In this document: one piece after another, positions 22,787 to 33,639 of the stretch | Layout of the letters: each line of letters starts with the position of its first letter | How positions within the stretch are numbered: the first letter of the stretch is position 1 | Source: Carnegiea gigantea | Lineage: Eukaryota > Streptophyta > Magnoliopsida > Caryophyllales > Cactaceae | Assembly: GCA_029747015.1 (NCBI GenBank) | Contig: JAKOGI010001348.1 | Span: forward strand, 1 to 64,000 | Length of the DNA stretch: 64,000 nucleotides | Reading direction: 5' to 3' | The notes under the pieces: model-generated | Told to the model about the DNA's origin: nothing | Seen by the model: the letters and a program-made list of their open reading frames with translations, nothing else | Databases searched by the model: none | Translations under genes and position numbers: made by a program

Positions 22787-23029
22787 TAGAGGTGGAAAAG
22801 TCTGACCTGACACGATAATACGACACGAACCCAACCCAAAGTTACTGAGAGAAACACGACCTGACCTGAACCGAACTAATTTCAACCCGAAGTCGGCACG
22901 ATTTGACCGTTTAGTGTGAAAACTTGTTATTTTTCAGTTTTGAGCAAATCTAATCTATTTTCAAGGCTGATATGAAATTGACTCGTTTATTAAATGGGTC
23001 GACCCGAGCTGACCTGTTTTCCAGCTCTA
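22787..23029. mobile_element. hAT-like MITE, 243 bp, 8-bp TSD GTTGAAAG
   Basis: The ends are TAGAGGTGGAAAA and the inverted TTTTCCAGCTCTA. A perfect 8-bp duplication GTTGAAAG flanks it (22779-22786 and 23030-23037). It lies in the gag of A, whose frame is continuous across the duplication. The interior repeats GACCYGA-type words as in the 591-bp relative at 11594-12184. No ORF. Confidence 0.9.
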
Positions 23030-23211
23030 GTTGAAAGAGTGTTTGAGTTCAAAGACATTCCAGAAGAAAAGAAGGTAAAGCTTGTTTCTTTGAAACTTAG
23101 AAAGTATGCATCTATTTGGTGGTCTAATGTCGTTTGTAAGAGAGTAAGGAATGGAAAAGGGAAAAACAAGACTTGGGAGAAAATGAAAGCCAAACTTAAA
23201 TCCAAGTTCTT

Positions 23212-23224
23212 CCCCCCCCCCCCC
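23212..23224. repeat. Poly-C run in gag of A (13 C)
   Basis: It sits where the reading frame is lost after KSKFF, so expansion of a CCNCC proline segment probably broke the frame. The exact length may be a sequencing artefact. Confidence 0.8.
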
Positions 23225-23720
23225 GCGTAATCACCTTCAAGATAACTTTTTAAAACTCCACCACATTAAACAAGGCTCTAAGAGTATAGAAGAGTACACT
23301 AGAGACTTTGAACAACTTCTCTTGAAATGTGATTTGAAGGAGGATAAGTCACAAGCTTTGATAAGGTATTTGAGTGGGTTAGATGAGCAAATTGCTCACG
23401 TGGTAGAGTGGCACCTGCATATTTCCCTAGATGAGCTTAGTACCTTAGCTCATAAAGCAGAGTTATGAAAGAGACTCAAGGGTGAGGGAATGGCCTCCAA
23501 GCCTAACCCATAGCTTTTTACCGTTCAAAACCCCCTTATACTACTCCAAAGACCCCCTTAAACACAAGCACGAAGCCTCTACAAGCCACTACCCCTCAAA
23601 CTCCCTCAAAACTGCCACCAAAACCCGTGGACAAGAAGAGGTGCTTTAGGTGCCAAGGTCTCAATCATTTTGCTTCTGAGTGTCCAAACAAAAAGATGGT
23701 GACTTTGGCCGAATACCAAT

Positions 23721-25150
23721 TGTTCAACCATAAATTATAATATTTTATACTCTTTTATCATCTATTAATTGCTCAAAATAAATCATTAAATTAGAATTTC
23801 GATAATATGTTTTTGTTTATTTTGTAGGAATTGGGAACTTATGGAAAAATAAATCACTAGCTCAAGAATTGGTTCAAGTAAGGAAAAATGGAAGAAAAGA
23901 AGAATTCGATGTCCAAAAATGCAGCCTAGAACAAGCAGCCCACCCCAAACATTTTTTTTCTCCTTCTTTCTCTCTTTCCTGGGCCGGCCTCCTCCTTCTC
24001 CCTTTTCTCCACTGGGCCTGGCCCAGATGACTTCCAGACCCAGCCTTCCTTCACTTAAAACATCACATTCCTGCATGTGACCATGGTCTTCCTCCCCCTC
24101 CCATATGTGCTTCTTGTTCTTTGTTCCTTCCTCCAAACGCCCGAAAGCAGGGAACAAAGCAGCCCCCCCACAACGCTTCATCTTCTTCCCTGATTCAGCC
24201 ATAACCAAAGCTTCCTCCTCCATCATTCATTGCACCTCAGCTATTACCCATCCCCTAGTTCTTCTTCTTCATCATCAATTCACGACCCAGGCACCCGAAA
24301 AAAAACAAGGCAAATCAGAGCCCCTGGCGGCTGTTCTTCTTCACCTTCCTCTATGAATGCAGCAACCGTTTCATCCTCTCTCTCCTCACCATTTATTGAG
24401 TCATCATCACCATCTTAAAGACAAAGGTTATGGAATATGGAGGGACCCAGGGGGGCTCAAATAGAGGTTACAAAAGTCGAAGAGCAAAGCACCGAGAAAA
24501 GGCAGGAGCAGTTCGGGTAGCTCAGCGTAGAGTAGAGAGTAGGTGGAGGTTTATTCATCTTCCAGTCTCAATTCTAGCTTACATCATTGTTTCTTTTCAA
24601 TTCCAAATCTAGACTTTAATCTCACGAAGTGAATTAATCAGACTTTAACTCATTAATTTGCAATTCAGCGTTCACTTTGTGTGAATTTTTCCAGTCCTGT
24701 GATTCAATAAGGTGTAGTGATTTGTGTTCTTCTTTTCTTATGCTCATTCTGTATAAAGGTAGGTGCAGTGTAGTTTTCAGATTGCTGTGCTTTTACTGCA
24801 AAATTATGGTCTAGTGTTAGTAGAATGCCACTATTTAAAGTTTGGTCCCTCTGTCATAATTTAGCCAGAATTTCATTTGCAAGTTAGATTATTGTTCATA
24901 ATTTCACGCATTCTTCTTCTTTTCTTTAGTTACTTTGTCTAGTGATGATTTTGGTAGAATAACTTGACTTCGGTTTTGATTAATCTACCATTGAGTCTTA
25001 AATTTCGGTAAAACATCTTGGTAGTTTCCCTTAAATATCGAATGTTAGATTAAACTAGTTTATGAGTCATGTAATTTCATAACCCATCTCTGTAGATCGA
25101 CATCCGAAGCGTTACAACGACGGAACCATGCGCTTGCACAATTTATAACA
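23721..25150 (+). repeat. Element B 5' LTR
   Basis: A 1430-bp LTR from TGTTCAACC to TTTATAACA. ORFs within it on either strand are also present, differently broken, in the 3' LTR and are treated as chance. The GC-rich, CT-rich segment near 23930-24320 is part of the LTR. Confidence 0.9.
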
Positions 25151-25156
25151 AGTTTT

Positions 25157-25174
25157 TGGCACCGTTGCCAGGGA
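25157..25174 (+). promoter_or_regulatory. Element B primer-binding site (Asp-tRNA-like)
   Basis: TGGCACCGTTGCCAGGGA begins six bases after the LTR. It is the same type as at 9701-9718 and 62241-62258. Confidence 0.85.
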
Positions 25175-26062
25175 TGGTGTTGTGAAATTCGGTTTCAACG
25201 AATCGAAGTTTAGTTGTTCGAGTCATTTGTGTCGTTTTCGTTTTAATTTTGTAATTGTAGGTTTTAGTTATGTTTGAGTTCTTAATTTAGTTTTACAAAT
25301 CAAGTTTAGTTTATTTTTGATTTTTAAATTTAGTTAGTATTTCGATTTCGATTTTTGTTTTTGTCAAGATTAGTTTCATTTTGATTTTTAAAGGTTATTT
25401 CTTGCTAAAAAGAAGTACTAACCAATTTGGTGTATGTGCAGCAAAAAGCAAGATTGAACTGATTCCCCCCAAAAAAATCAAAATCAGTGCAGATTTTTCT
25501 CCAATTTTGCATTCTGTTTGAATTTTTTGGACAATTTCTTGTGTGATTTTTGCTATTCTGATATTTTACCTAGATTTAGAATAATTGTTAGAGTTTGTGT
25601 GAATTTTCTGGAATATTTAGAATTGTGTAGATTTTTCTGTGATTTTTGGAATTAATTTTCTGTTTGCATTTTTCTGCACTATTTGGGAACAAAACAAAAT
25701 TAGAAAAAATATATTTATGTTCCCTGTGATAGTGCTGAATTCTCTGTATATAGAGCTCTAATTTAGGAATTTTATTTTAGCTTTAATTTTGTTTTAGGTT
25801 TTTTATTTATGAAAATGGCGTACATGTTTTGTGTGTCTGCTTCTTTTTGGTCTTTCTTTTCTTTTTGTAATTTAATTTTATTTTTGTTAACTTATTTTGT
25901 TTGGCTAACTTAATTATTTGAGTCTCTTATTTTTGTTTTAGTCATTAGTTTGTAAATACTACCTTAGATGCATTTTCTTTCCTTTAAAAAAACTAAAAAA
26001 TTAAAAACTTGAAAATCCAAAAAATTGAAAAATTCTTGAAATTGAAAAAAAAAGATTTAAGA
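25175..26062 (+). other. Element B untranslated leader
   Basis: About 0.9 kb of T-rich sequence with no ORF. It corresponds in position to the leader of J (62259-63298), and both share runs such as TTTTTCTGCACT and the TCTGTGTATA or TCTGTATATA..GAGCTCTAATTT-like block. It probably contains packaging signals, which is inference. Confidence 0.6.
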
Positions 26063-27290
26063 ATGCTAGTTTTTAATTTCCCACAATATGAACATGAACA
26101 TTTTTGGAGTTGTCTTTTGAGACTTAATGATTATCGTACTCAATTGAATCAGAATTTTCAAAAATGAGAAATTTGCGAGGTCATTGCTGTGGGTCTAAAT
26201 TCTAAATTTTGGGCTTATGTTGAGTCTATTTATCCTAGAGGTATACTAGGTTTATTATCCAAAACTTAAGACGAGGTATGGAATTTCTTTGAAAAATTAG
26301 CTTGGGATACCTATGTGTTTGAATAAGCTAGAAATAATTTTAGATACCCAACTCTTGATGAGTCTGTTTTTCAATCCTTACCCTCATGATCGCTTTATGA
26401 ATTCACATGACCCCTCCTATTCTTGTGTGTCCCCTATTTTGTGTGATCATCATACTTGTAAATGGCTATATCATGCTTATGTTTATGCTAAATGTGCAAG
26501 TGTGGAAAAGAAAATTAATGAATTGACTGATAGAATGTTAGAGACAACGAAAGTGAGAATTGCTGAATATTCTCAATGTTTTAATCAAAGTAGGGAGACT
26601 TATGGTGAGCCTGACTCTAATATAGGATCTCCTAAACCTGGAGTTACTCTCTATGATGATTTTGAGCCCTTTTATCAATCTAGGTCTAATTTGCAAGATG
26701 TTGAGCCTTTGCCTAGCCTGGAACAAGAGAGTGACCTCCCTATGTCTCTATCGTCTGACCTTGTACCTGAATTTAGCTCACCTACGGGCATCACTAATGA
26801 TGTCTTAGTTTCTGCTGACTCGCCCACCACTTTGAATGACTTTTGTGAGTTTAAGGAGGGTGAAGACCTTAAGAGTGCTAGTGAGTTAAATATGAGCATC
26901 ACACCTGACATTGAGCATCATGATAAAGATGATTCAGAAGATATTTATTTACAGGAATCATGTGATGAGGTACTTGAGTCCACTATTTTGGAATTTATTG
27001 ATGATATTCTTTATATAGAATATGAATCTTTTTCATATGGATTTGATGTCACTATGGGTTTGGATGTGGACCTATATGCTGAATATGAGACATTTTCTTT
27101 TGACCCTGTCCAAGCTGACCTCCATTTTGAATATTGCAAGTCAAAATTTGTTGAGTCTAATAATGTTGTCATTGAGAATTTTGATTTAGATCAGACTTAT
27201 ACGCATATTGGACTTAACAGACTTGTGACCTTTGAACCCACTGTTTGCCTAGACTGCGCATTCATGATAACCCAATTTCTCGGCCAATGA
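26063..27290 (+). pseudogene. Element B gag-derived ORF with acidic tail
   Basis: ATG 26063 opens LRLNDYRTQLNQNFQK, followed by WAYVESIYPRGILGLLSK and DEVWNFFEKLAWDTYVFE, separated by stops. This corresponds to the C-terminal half of an Athila-type Gag. Near 26380 the frame shifts into a 325-codon open stretch (26313-27290). It has a degenerate Cys/His cluster (LCDHHTCKW), a helical part (VEKKINELTDRMLETTKVR), and then a long acidic tail rich in D, E and S (for example EHHDKDDSEDIYLQES). No catalytic domain follows. It probably served as Gag for a non-autonomous element. Parallel ORFs occur in D and E. Confidence 0.7.
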
Positions 27291-28918
27291 CCCATTGGCT
27301 AGCTACTTTTAAATACATTTGCCTGTTTGATGTTTCGGGCTAACGGTTTGACAAATTGAAGAGGGCCCTTACTTGTGCTGCATGGATGTCATGGATGTAC
27401 TCTATTTGGCATTGACTCTTTCATGTCCATGGTCTTTATTTTATAGAGAGTTGTGCTTGCTTGTTTGATAAGGTACTTCGTGCTCTAATAGGTTTTGATT
27501 TGCGTAGCGTTGTTTCAGCGTGATATGGAGTGGCTAATGCTCCATACGCCTCTATCTAGACACATCTCTGGAGGCTATAGCTTAGGTGTAATTCTGCACC
27601 TGACCTGGTATACACGTTCCTCTTTATCTCCTAGTTTTAATTTTGTTTTCTTTTGTATATATTTATGGCTTTCTATAATTTTTGTTTTTGTTTCTTTTTG
27701 AGTTGTAGAGTCATGTCCTTTTTGTTTCTTTTTGAATTCTTAGTCTTCTTCTTGTATATTTATTTTTTTTCTTTTCCATTTTTTTGTCTTTTGTTTGTTT
27801 CTTTCCACTCCCAATGAGGACATTGTAAGATTTAGGTGTGGGGGAGGGAAAACTTTGAAAAAGTTTTAAAATTCAAAAAAAATTTGAAAGTTTGAAAATC
27901 CAAAAAGATTTTTGTTTTGTTTTTGGGGAAGCTTCGTGCTATTTTGATTAGCTTAAATCCCCTATGTTTTGACTATTAGCTTGTATATAGGCGTGATGTG
28001 CATGATAGGTCTCCATCCTGAGTGTGTCATTATAAGCCCTACTTCTAACCCCAAATTGTTCGTTATCGATGTGTAATCTAATCCTTATTTATATCATCAT
28101 CATTATCTTAGGACTTAGTCTTCCATGATTGGCTCTCCCACTTGTCTTTGACACGATTACTTTAGTTTTTTTGTTTGCATTCAGAAAAAAAAAGAAAGAA
28201 AAAATGATTATGAAAAAAATGATGAAAAGACGAAAACAAAAGAAGAAAAAAAAACTGAAATGAAGGAAATAAAATGAAATTTGGAATGACAAGTATCTCT
28301 TTGAGGCATACGCTACTGGACGTTACCCTTTAAGGCACGTGCTACTGGGTGTTCCCTTTGAGGCAATACTGCTATTGGGAAAGCTTGCTTCCTAGATTAA
28401 TAAGTCAATAATGTAGTTTGTGTCAGTTAAGTGGGCTTGAATTTGATTTTGGTAATCATAAGCCCTGGGATTATGAGACACTTACACACGAGCACTATGA
28501 TGGACTCAAAGTCTTGATGTACAATGGGGTGAAAAGTTAGTGCTTTGATGTCATTCATGGGGTAGAGAGCCTTGATGAGTATATTTTGTTTATATGTAGG
28601 CCAATATCTTTGCTACATGTAGAATGTGTATATATCTTTCCCCAGTTTTGCACATATTAATTTTTGAAAGAAAAAAAAATGATTTTTTATTTTTTATTTT
28701 TGTTTTCTTTTATAAATTTTATGGGTATATCTTCTGCAAACCCTCGCGAGACCTTACTCGGCCACTAGAGGTAACCTAGGGGTTTAAAGAGCTTGTTGCA
28801 CATGCTAAGTGCAACCGTAATTCCTACGAAAGTGAGTTAGGATTTTGTTTTCTTTTCTTTTCTAGGAGTTTTAGTTTTGTTTAACTCGAGGACGAGCAAA
28901 CTTAGGTGTTATGGCATT
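27291..28918 (+). other. Element B 3' internal region
   Basis: The first 240 bp keep protein-like words shared with D and E (FDKVLRALIGFDLRS near 27460) but carry stops. The remainder is non-coding, with A-rich and T-rich runs near 28180-28260. CTCTGCAAACCCTCGCGAG-like text near 28730 and AAAGTGAGTTAGGATTTTG near 28830 match E at 46200-46300. It ends CTCGAGGACGAGCAAACTTAGG before the LTR. Confidence 0.65.
27835..27852 (+). promoter_or_regulatory. Element B internal purine tract (possible central PPT)
   Basis: TTAGGTGTGGGGGAGGGA lies after CACTCCCAATGAGGACATTG, about 1.07 kb before the 3' LTR. The sequence at the LTR border (CTTAGGTGTTATGG) looks like a damaged copy of it. D shows the same paired arrangement. 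Confidence 0.5.
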
Positions 28919-30347
28919 TGTTCAACCATAAATTATGATATTTTATACCCTTTGATCATCTATTAATTGCTCAAAATAAATCATTAAATTAGAATTTTAA
29001 TAATATGTTTTTCTTCATTTTGTAGGAATTGGGAACTTTTGGAAAAATAAAACACTAGCTCAAGAATTGGTTCAAGCAAGGAAAAATGGAAGAAAAGAAG
29101 AATTTGATGCCCAAAAACGCAGCCCAGAATAAGCGGCCCACCCCAAACATTTTTTCCTCCTTCTTTCTCTCTTTCCTGGGTCGGCCTCCTCCTTCTCCTT
29201 TTCCTCCACTGGGCCTGGCCCAGACGACTTCCAGACCTGACCTTCCTTCACTTAAAACATCACGTGCATAGCACGTGACCATGGTTTTCCTCCCCCCTCC
29301 CCCTCATATGTGCTTTTTCTTCTTCATTCCTTCCTCCCAATGCTCGGAAGCAGAGAGCAGAGCAGCCCCCCCTCAACGCTTCATCTTCTTCCTTAATTCA
29401 GCCATAACTGGAGCTTCCTCCTCCATCATTCATTGCACCTCGGGTGTTACCTAACCCCTGGTTCTTCTTCTTCTTCATCAATTCACGACCCAGGCACCCG
29501 GAAAAAAAAAACAGGGCAAATCAGAGCCTCTGGCGGTTGTTCTTCTTCACCTTCCTCTATGAACGCAATACCTGTTTCATCCTCTTTCTCCTTACCATTT
29601 ACTGAGCCATCATAACCATCTTCAAGACAACGGTTATGGAAGATAGAGGGACCGAGGGAGGGCTCAAATGGGGGTTACAAAAGTCGAAGAGCAGAGCACC
29701 AAGAAAAGGTAGGGGCAGTTCGGGTAGCTTAGCATAGAGTAGAGAGTATGGCGGAGTTTTATTCATCTTCCAGTCTCAATTCTAGCTTACATCATTGTTT
29801 CTTTTGAATTCCAAATCTAGGCTTTAATCTCAAGAAGTGAATTAATCAGACTTTAACTCATTAATTTGCAACTCAGCGTTCACTTTGTGCAAATTTTTCC
29901 AGTCCTGTGATTCGATAAGGTGTAGTAATTTGTGTTCTTCTTTTCTTACACCCGTTCTGTATAAAGGTAGGTGCAGTGTAGTTTTCAGATTGCTGTGCTT
30001 TTATTACAAAATTACAGTCAAGTGTTGGTAGGATGCCATTATTTAAAGTTTGATCCCTGTGTCTTAATTTGGCCATAATTTCATTTGTAAGTTAGATTAT
30101 TGTTCATAATTTCAAGCATTCTTCTTCTTTTCTTTAGTTACTTAGTCTAGTGATGATTTTGGTAGAATAACTTGACTTTGGTTTTGATTAATCTAGCATT
30201 GAGTCTTGAATTTCGGTAAACAATCTTGGTAGTTTTTTTTAAATATCGAATGTTAGATTAGACTAGTTTATGAGTCATCTAATTTCATAACCCATCTCTA
30301 TGGATCGACATCCAAAGTGTTACAATGACAAAACCAAGCTTCTTGCA
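28919..30347 (+). repeat. Element B 3' LTR
   Basis: It matches 23721-25150 from TGTTCAACC to CTTGCA near 30347. The final 12-13 bases of the 5' LTR (CAATTTATAACA) are not found here, so the last bases were lost or the border lies a little earlier. Confidence 0.87.
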
Positions 30348-33300
30348 GGGAGCTAAATGAGGAAGGATTGGAAGAGGAGAAAGAGCTTTTCTCGAATGAC
30401 GCTCTAGAGGAGGTTGAGGAAGGACCGGATGAAGGGGAAATGCTTGTGATTAGGCAAGCAGTAAGTGGCTCAGCTTCCCAAAATGACACGGAACAAAGGA
30501 AAAATATTTTCCATACTCGGTGTACCATGAATAGGAAGGTGTGTCCTCTCATTATTGATGGGGGAAGTTGTGCTAATGTGGCTTCCAAGACCATGGTGGA
30601 AACTCAAGCTTGCGATCTTACCTCATCCAAGCCCTTACACCATTTAATGGCTCAATCAAGGTAAAGGCTTGCAAATCCCTTCTTGATGTTTACTTACTTT
30701 ATCCATTAGGAAGAGTCACAAGGATTAGATTTGGTGTGACATTGTACCCATGAATGCTTATCACATCCTTTTGGGGTGACCTTAGCTCTTTGATAGAAGA
30801 TTTATGCATGATGGCTGCCTAAACACATACACCTTCATCAAAGACCACAAGAAAATCACCCTTACCCCTCTCAAGCCTACCTCTCAAAATAAGCCCCAAG
30901 ACACTCCAAGAATGGATATCTTTCTTACCACCCTACTCTACTCTCAACTCCATGAGTTTCATGCTTACAAAGAATGGATTCTAGTTAGCCAAGAATCGGC
31001 CCAAGCTAAGGAGTTTTCCCATCCTTTGCTTACCACTCTCTTAAAAGCCTTTGCACATGTGTTTCCAAGTGAAGCACCCCACGGTCTACCTCCCAAGAAG
31101 TCTATACCGCATAAAATTGACCTCATTCACAGTTCCACACTCCCAAATAAGCCGGCCTACCGAATGAACCCACAAGAAACTCAAGAAGTGCAATCACAAG
31201 TTGATAAGCCCCTAGCTAAGGGCTTGATCCGTGAAAGCCTTAGCCCTTGTGACATCCCAGACTTGCTTGTGCCTAAAAAAGATGGTAACATGCGGATGTG
31301 TGGATAGTAGGGCAATCAACAAGATCACTATCAAATACCACTATCTCATCCCAAGGTTGGAGGATCTTCTTGATGAGTTACATGGAGCCTCTATCTTTTC
31401 TAAGATTTATCTTAGAAGTGGCTACTATCAAATTTGGATCTATGAGGGAAATGAGTGGAAGACGGCTTTCAAAACCAAAAGAGGGCTTTATGAGTGGCTT
31501 ATAATGCCCTTTGGTTTAACTGATGCACCAAGCACCTCTATGAGGTTTATGAATCATGTTCTTAAGCCCCTCATCGGCAAGTATGTGGTGGTGTACTTCA
31601 TTGATAAATTGGTGTATAGCCGAAGTGAAGAAGAGCATGCCGTGCACTTGCTTTAAGTCTTAAGTATCCTAGCTCAAGAGAAACATTATGGGCATTTAGG
31701 GAAATGCCACTTTTCCTCCTCATAAGTCATATTCTTGGGTTATGTACTCTCGACTCATGGAATTTATGTCGATGAAAGCAATCAAGGCCATCCGTGAGTG
31801 GCCAACTCCAACCTCCATCCAACAAGTCCGAAGTTAGCCTAGCCTCTTTCTATAGGAGGCTTGTGAAGACTTTTAACACCATTGTGGCTCCAATGACCAA
31901 AACTCAAGGCTAAAAGGTTTGAATGGACTAAGCAAGCTTAAAAAGCCTTTGAGGGAATCAAGCTCAAGCTCACTGGTGCACCTATTCTAGCCCTTCCAAG
32001 CTTCTCCAAAGTCTTTGAAGTGAATTGTGATATCTCCCGAGTGGGGATAGGTGCTGTTTTATCTCAAGAGAAGAGGCCCATGGCCTTCTTTAGTGAAAAA
32101 CTCAATGATACCAAGAGGAAGTGCTCTACTTGCGAGAATGAGTTTTATGCCATAGTGAGAGCTTTACAACATTAAAGGCACTACTTGGTGGGAGGAGAAT
32201 TCATTCTCTATTCGGACCATAGGGCCCTCAAGTTCATTCAAAGATAACATAAGCTCAATCTAAGGCATGCAAAGTAGGTAGAGTACCTACAATCCTTTCA
32301 CTTCATGACTCACCGCAAAGCTGGCAAAATGAACAAAGGAGCAGATGGTTTGTCAAGGGGGTATCTCCTTCTCTCTACCTTGGAATCCAAAGTACTTGCT
32401 TTTCTATGTGTGAAGGAGTTGTATGCCAAAGATGAAGATTTCAAGGGAATCGTTGAGAAATGCTCCAATCAAGCTTACGACTTGTGTCACTTAGAGAATA
32501 ACTTCCTATTCAATGGTACTCGGTTATGTATATCAAAATGTAGGCTGAAGGAGCACTTGATTCAAGAACTCCATGTGGGAGACTTCGCCGGGCATTTTTG
32601 TGTGGAAAAGACTTGCTTAATGCTTAAACAGCATTACTATTAGCCAAAAATGTCCAAGGATGCAGAGTAATATGTCAAAAGGTGCTCCGTTTGTCAACTT
32701 GCCAAGAACCACCTACGGCCTCAAGGCCTTTACTCACCACGTCCTATCCCTTAAGGCCCTTAGGAAGATGTAAGCTTGGATTTCATCATCGGTTTGCCAA
32801 GAATACAAATGCATAAGGATTTAATCATGGTGGTGGTGGATAGATTCTAAAACATGGCTCACTTTGTAGCATTCAACACCACCAATGATGGATCCCATAT
32901 TGCAAGCCTCTAATTCAAGGAGATTGTTCACTTTCACGGCATACCAAGAAGCATGGTGTCAGATAAGGATACTAAGTTTTTAAGTCACTTTTGGCTCACC
33001 TTATGGAGAATGCTAGGCACTCACCTCAAGGTTAGCACAACTTGCCTCCTACAAATGGACAGCCAAACTGAAGTGACAAATAGAACTTTGGGCACTTTGC
33101 TTTGGGTTCTAGCAAGAAGAGCATTAAAGGGTGGGATGAGTTACTTTACCATGCTGAGTTTGCCTCCAACCGAGCACCTAGTGAGGCCATTAGCCTTTCA
33201 AGCGGTGTATGGATACAACCCATGGACTCCATTGGACCTTATTTTAATCCCTAATCCAACTAAGTTTAGTTAGGAGGTTGAGAAAGGGGCTAAGGAAATT

Positions 33301-33629
33301 CAAGATCTTCATGCCGAGATGGAGAGAATTGAAAAGTCTAATGATCAAGCTAGACACCACGCCAACAAGCATAGAAAGGAGGCTCATTTTCAACCTGCAG
33401 ACTTGGTATGGATATATTTAAGGAAGGAAAGATTTCCAAGCAAATGCAAGTCCAAACTCACGCCAAGGTCGGATGGCCCCTTTGACATTCTTGAAAAGAT
33501 TTGTCCAAATTCATACAAAATGGACCTTCCTGGTGAGTAAGGGGTGCTTCCACCTTCAATTCGGCTGACCTCAGTCTATATTATGAGAAGAATGAAGAAC
33601 TTCCGAGTTTGAGGTCAAACTCCAATCAA
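30348..33629 (+). pseudogene. Element A pol remnant (PR, RT, RNase H, integrase)
   Basis: It resumes the A polyprotein after B with an acidic linker (EEEKELFSNDALEEVEEG). Protease: CPLIIDGGSCANVASK near 30545. RT: about 31230-31660 with [26 protein letters not shown] and [11 protein letters not shown], where FDDIL is usual, so one catalytic Asp is gone. RNase H: about 31970-32240, [20 protein letters not shown]. Integrase: HH-type finger text at 32560-32700, CSVCQLAKNH, LDFIIGLPR near 32780 and VSDKDTKFLSHFW near 32960. A C-terminal GPF-like segment (GPFDILEKICPNSYKMDLP) is near 33475-33530. Stops and frameshifts throughout. Confidence 0.88.
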
Positions 33630-33639
33630 GCTGGGGGTA
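33630..33639 (+). promoter_or_regulatory. Element A polypurine tract
   Basis: GCTGGGGGTA immediately precedes the 3' LTR start TGATGGGGACC. It is short and slightly interrupted. Confidence 0.65.

Larger units (their letters stand above)
22442..23720 (+). pseudogene. Element A gag remnant with intact zinc knuckle
   Basis: ATG 22442 opens MSSSLTLEQVAEQALKEKDE, a coiled-coil-like Gag N-terminus, and a stop follows after 32 codons. Capsid text resumes with DPDLFLDWLQTVE near 22750, is split by a hAT MITE, and continues FKDIPEEKKVKLVSLKL and ASIWW. After a poly-C run come SIEEYTRDFEQLLLK and LIRYLSGLDEQIAH. The knuckle CFRCQGLNHFASEC (CX2CX4HX4C) near 23640 is intact. Element B begins at 23721, six codons after MVTL. 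Gag would build the particle and bind RNA. Stops, the MITE and B make it dead. Confidence 0.85.
23721..30347 (+). mobile_element. Element B: Athila-like non-autonomous LTR retrotransposon inside A
   Basis: Direct-repeat LTRs (23721-25150 and 28919-30347) start TGTTCAACCATAAATTAT. An Asp-tRNA-like PBS follows the first, then a long leader, one gag-derived ORF and a non-coding 3' region. No PR, RT, RNase H or integrase motif is present. The host text (gag knuckle of A before, protease of A after) continues on both sides. The 3' end is uncertain by about 15 bp and a TSD is not clear. The LTRs differ at about 10 of 155 positions in one stretch, so B is younger than A. Confidence 0.87.

Noticed and set aside
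22437..22885. Two - strand ORFs opposite the gag of A
   Set aside because: They are shadows of the gag frame. One crosses a MITE border.
23786..24612. Several ORFs on both strands, one of 146 codons, in a GC-richer stretch
   Set aside because: They lie inside the 5' LTR of B. The paired LTR (about 29055-29615) carries the same sequence with different breaks, so there is no coding constraint.
28089..28292. Phenylalanine-rich - strand ORF
   Set aside because: A product of A-rich low-complexity sequence.
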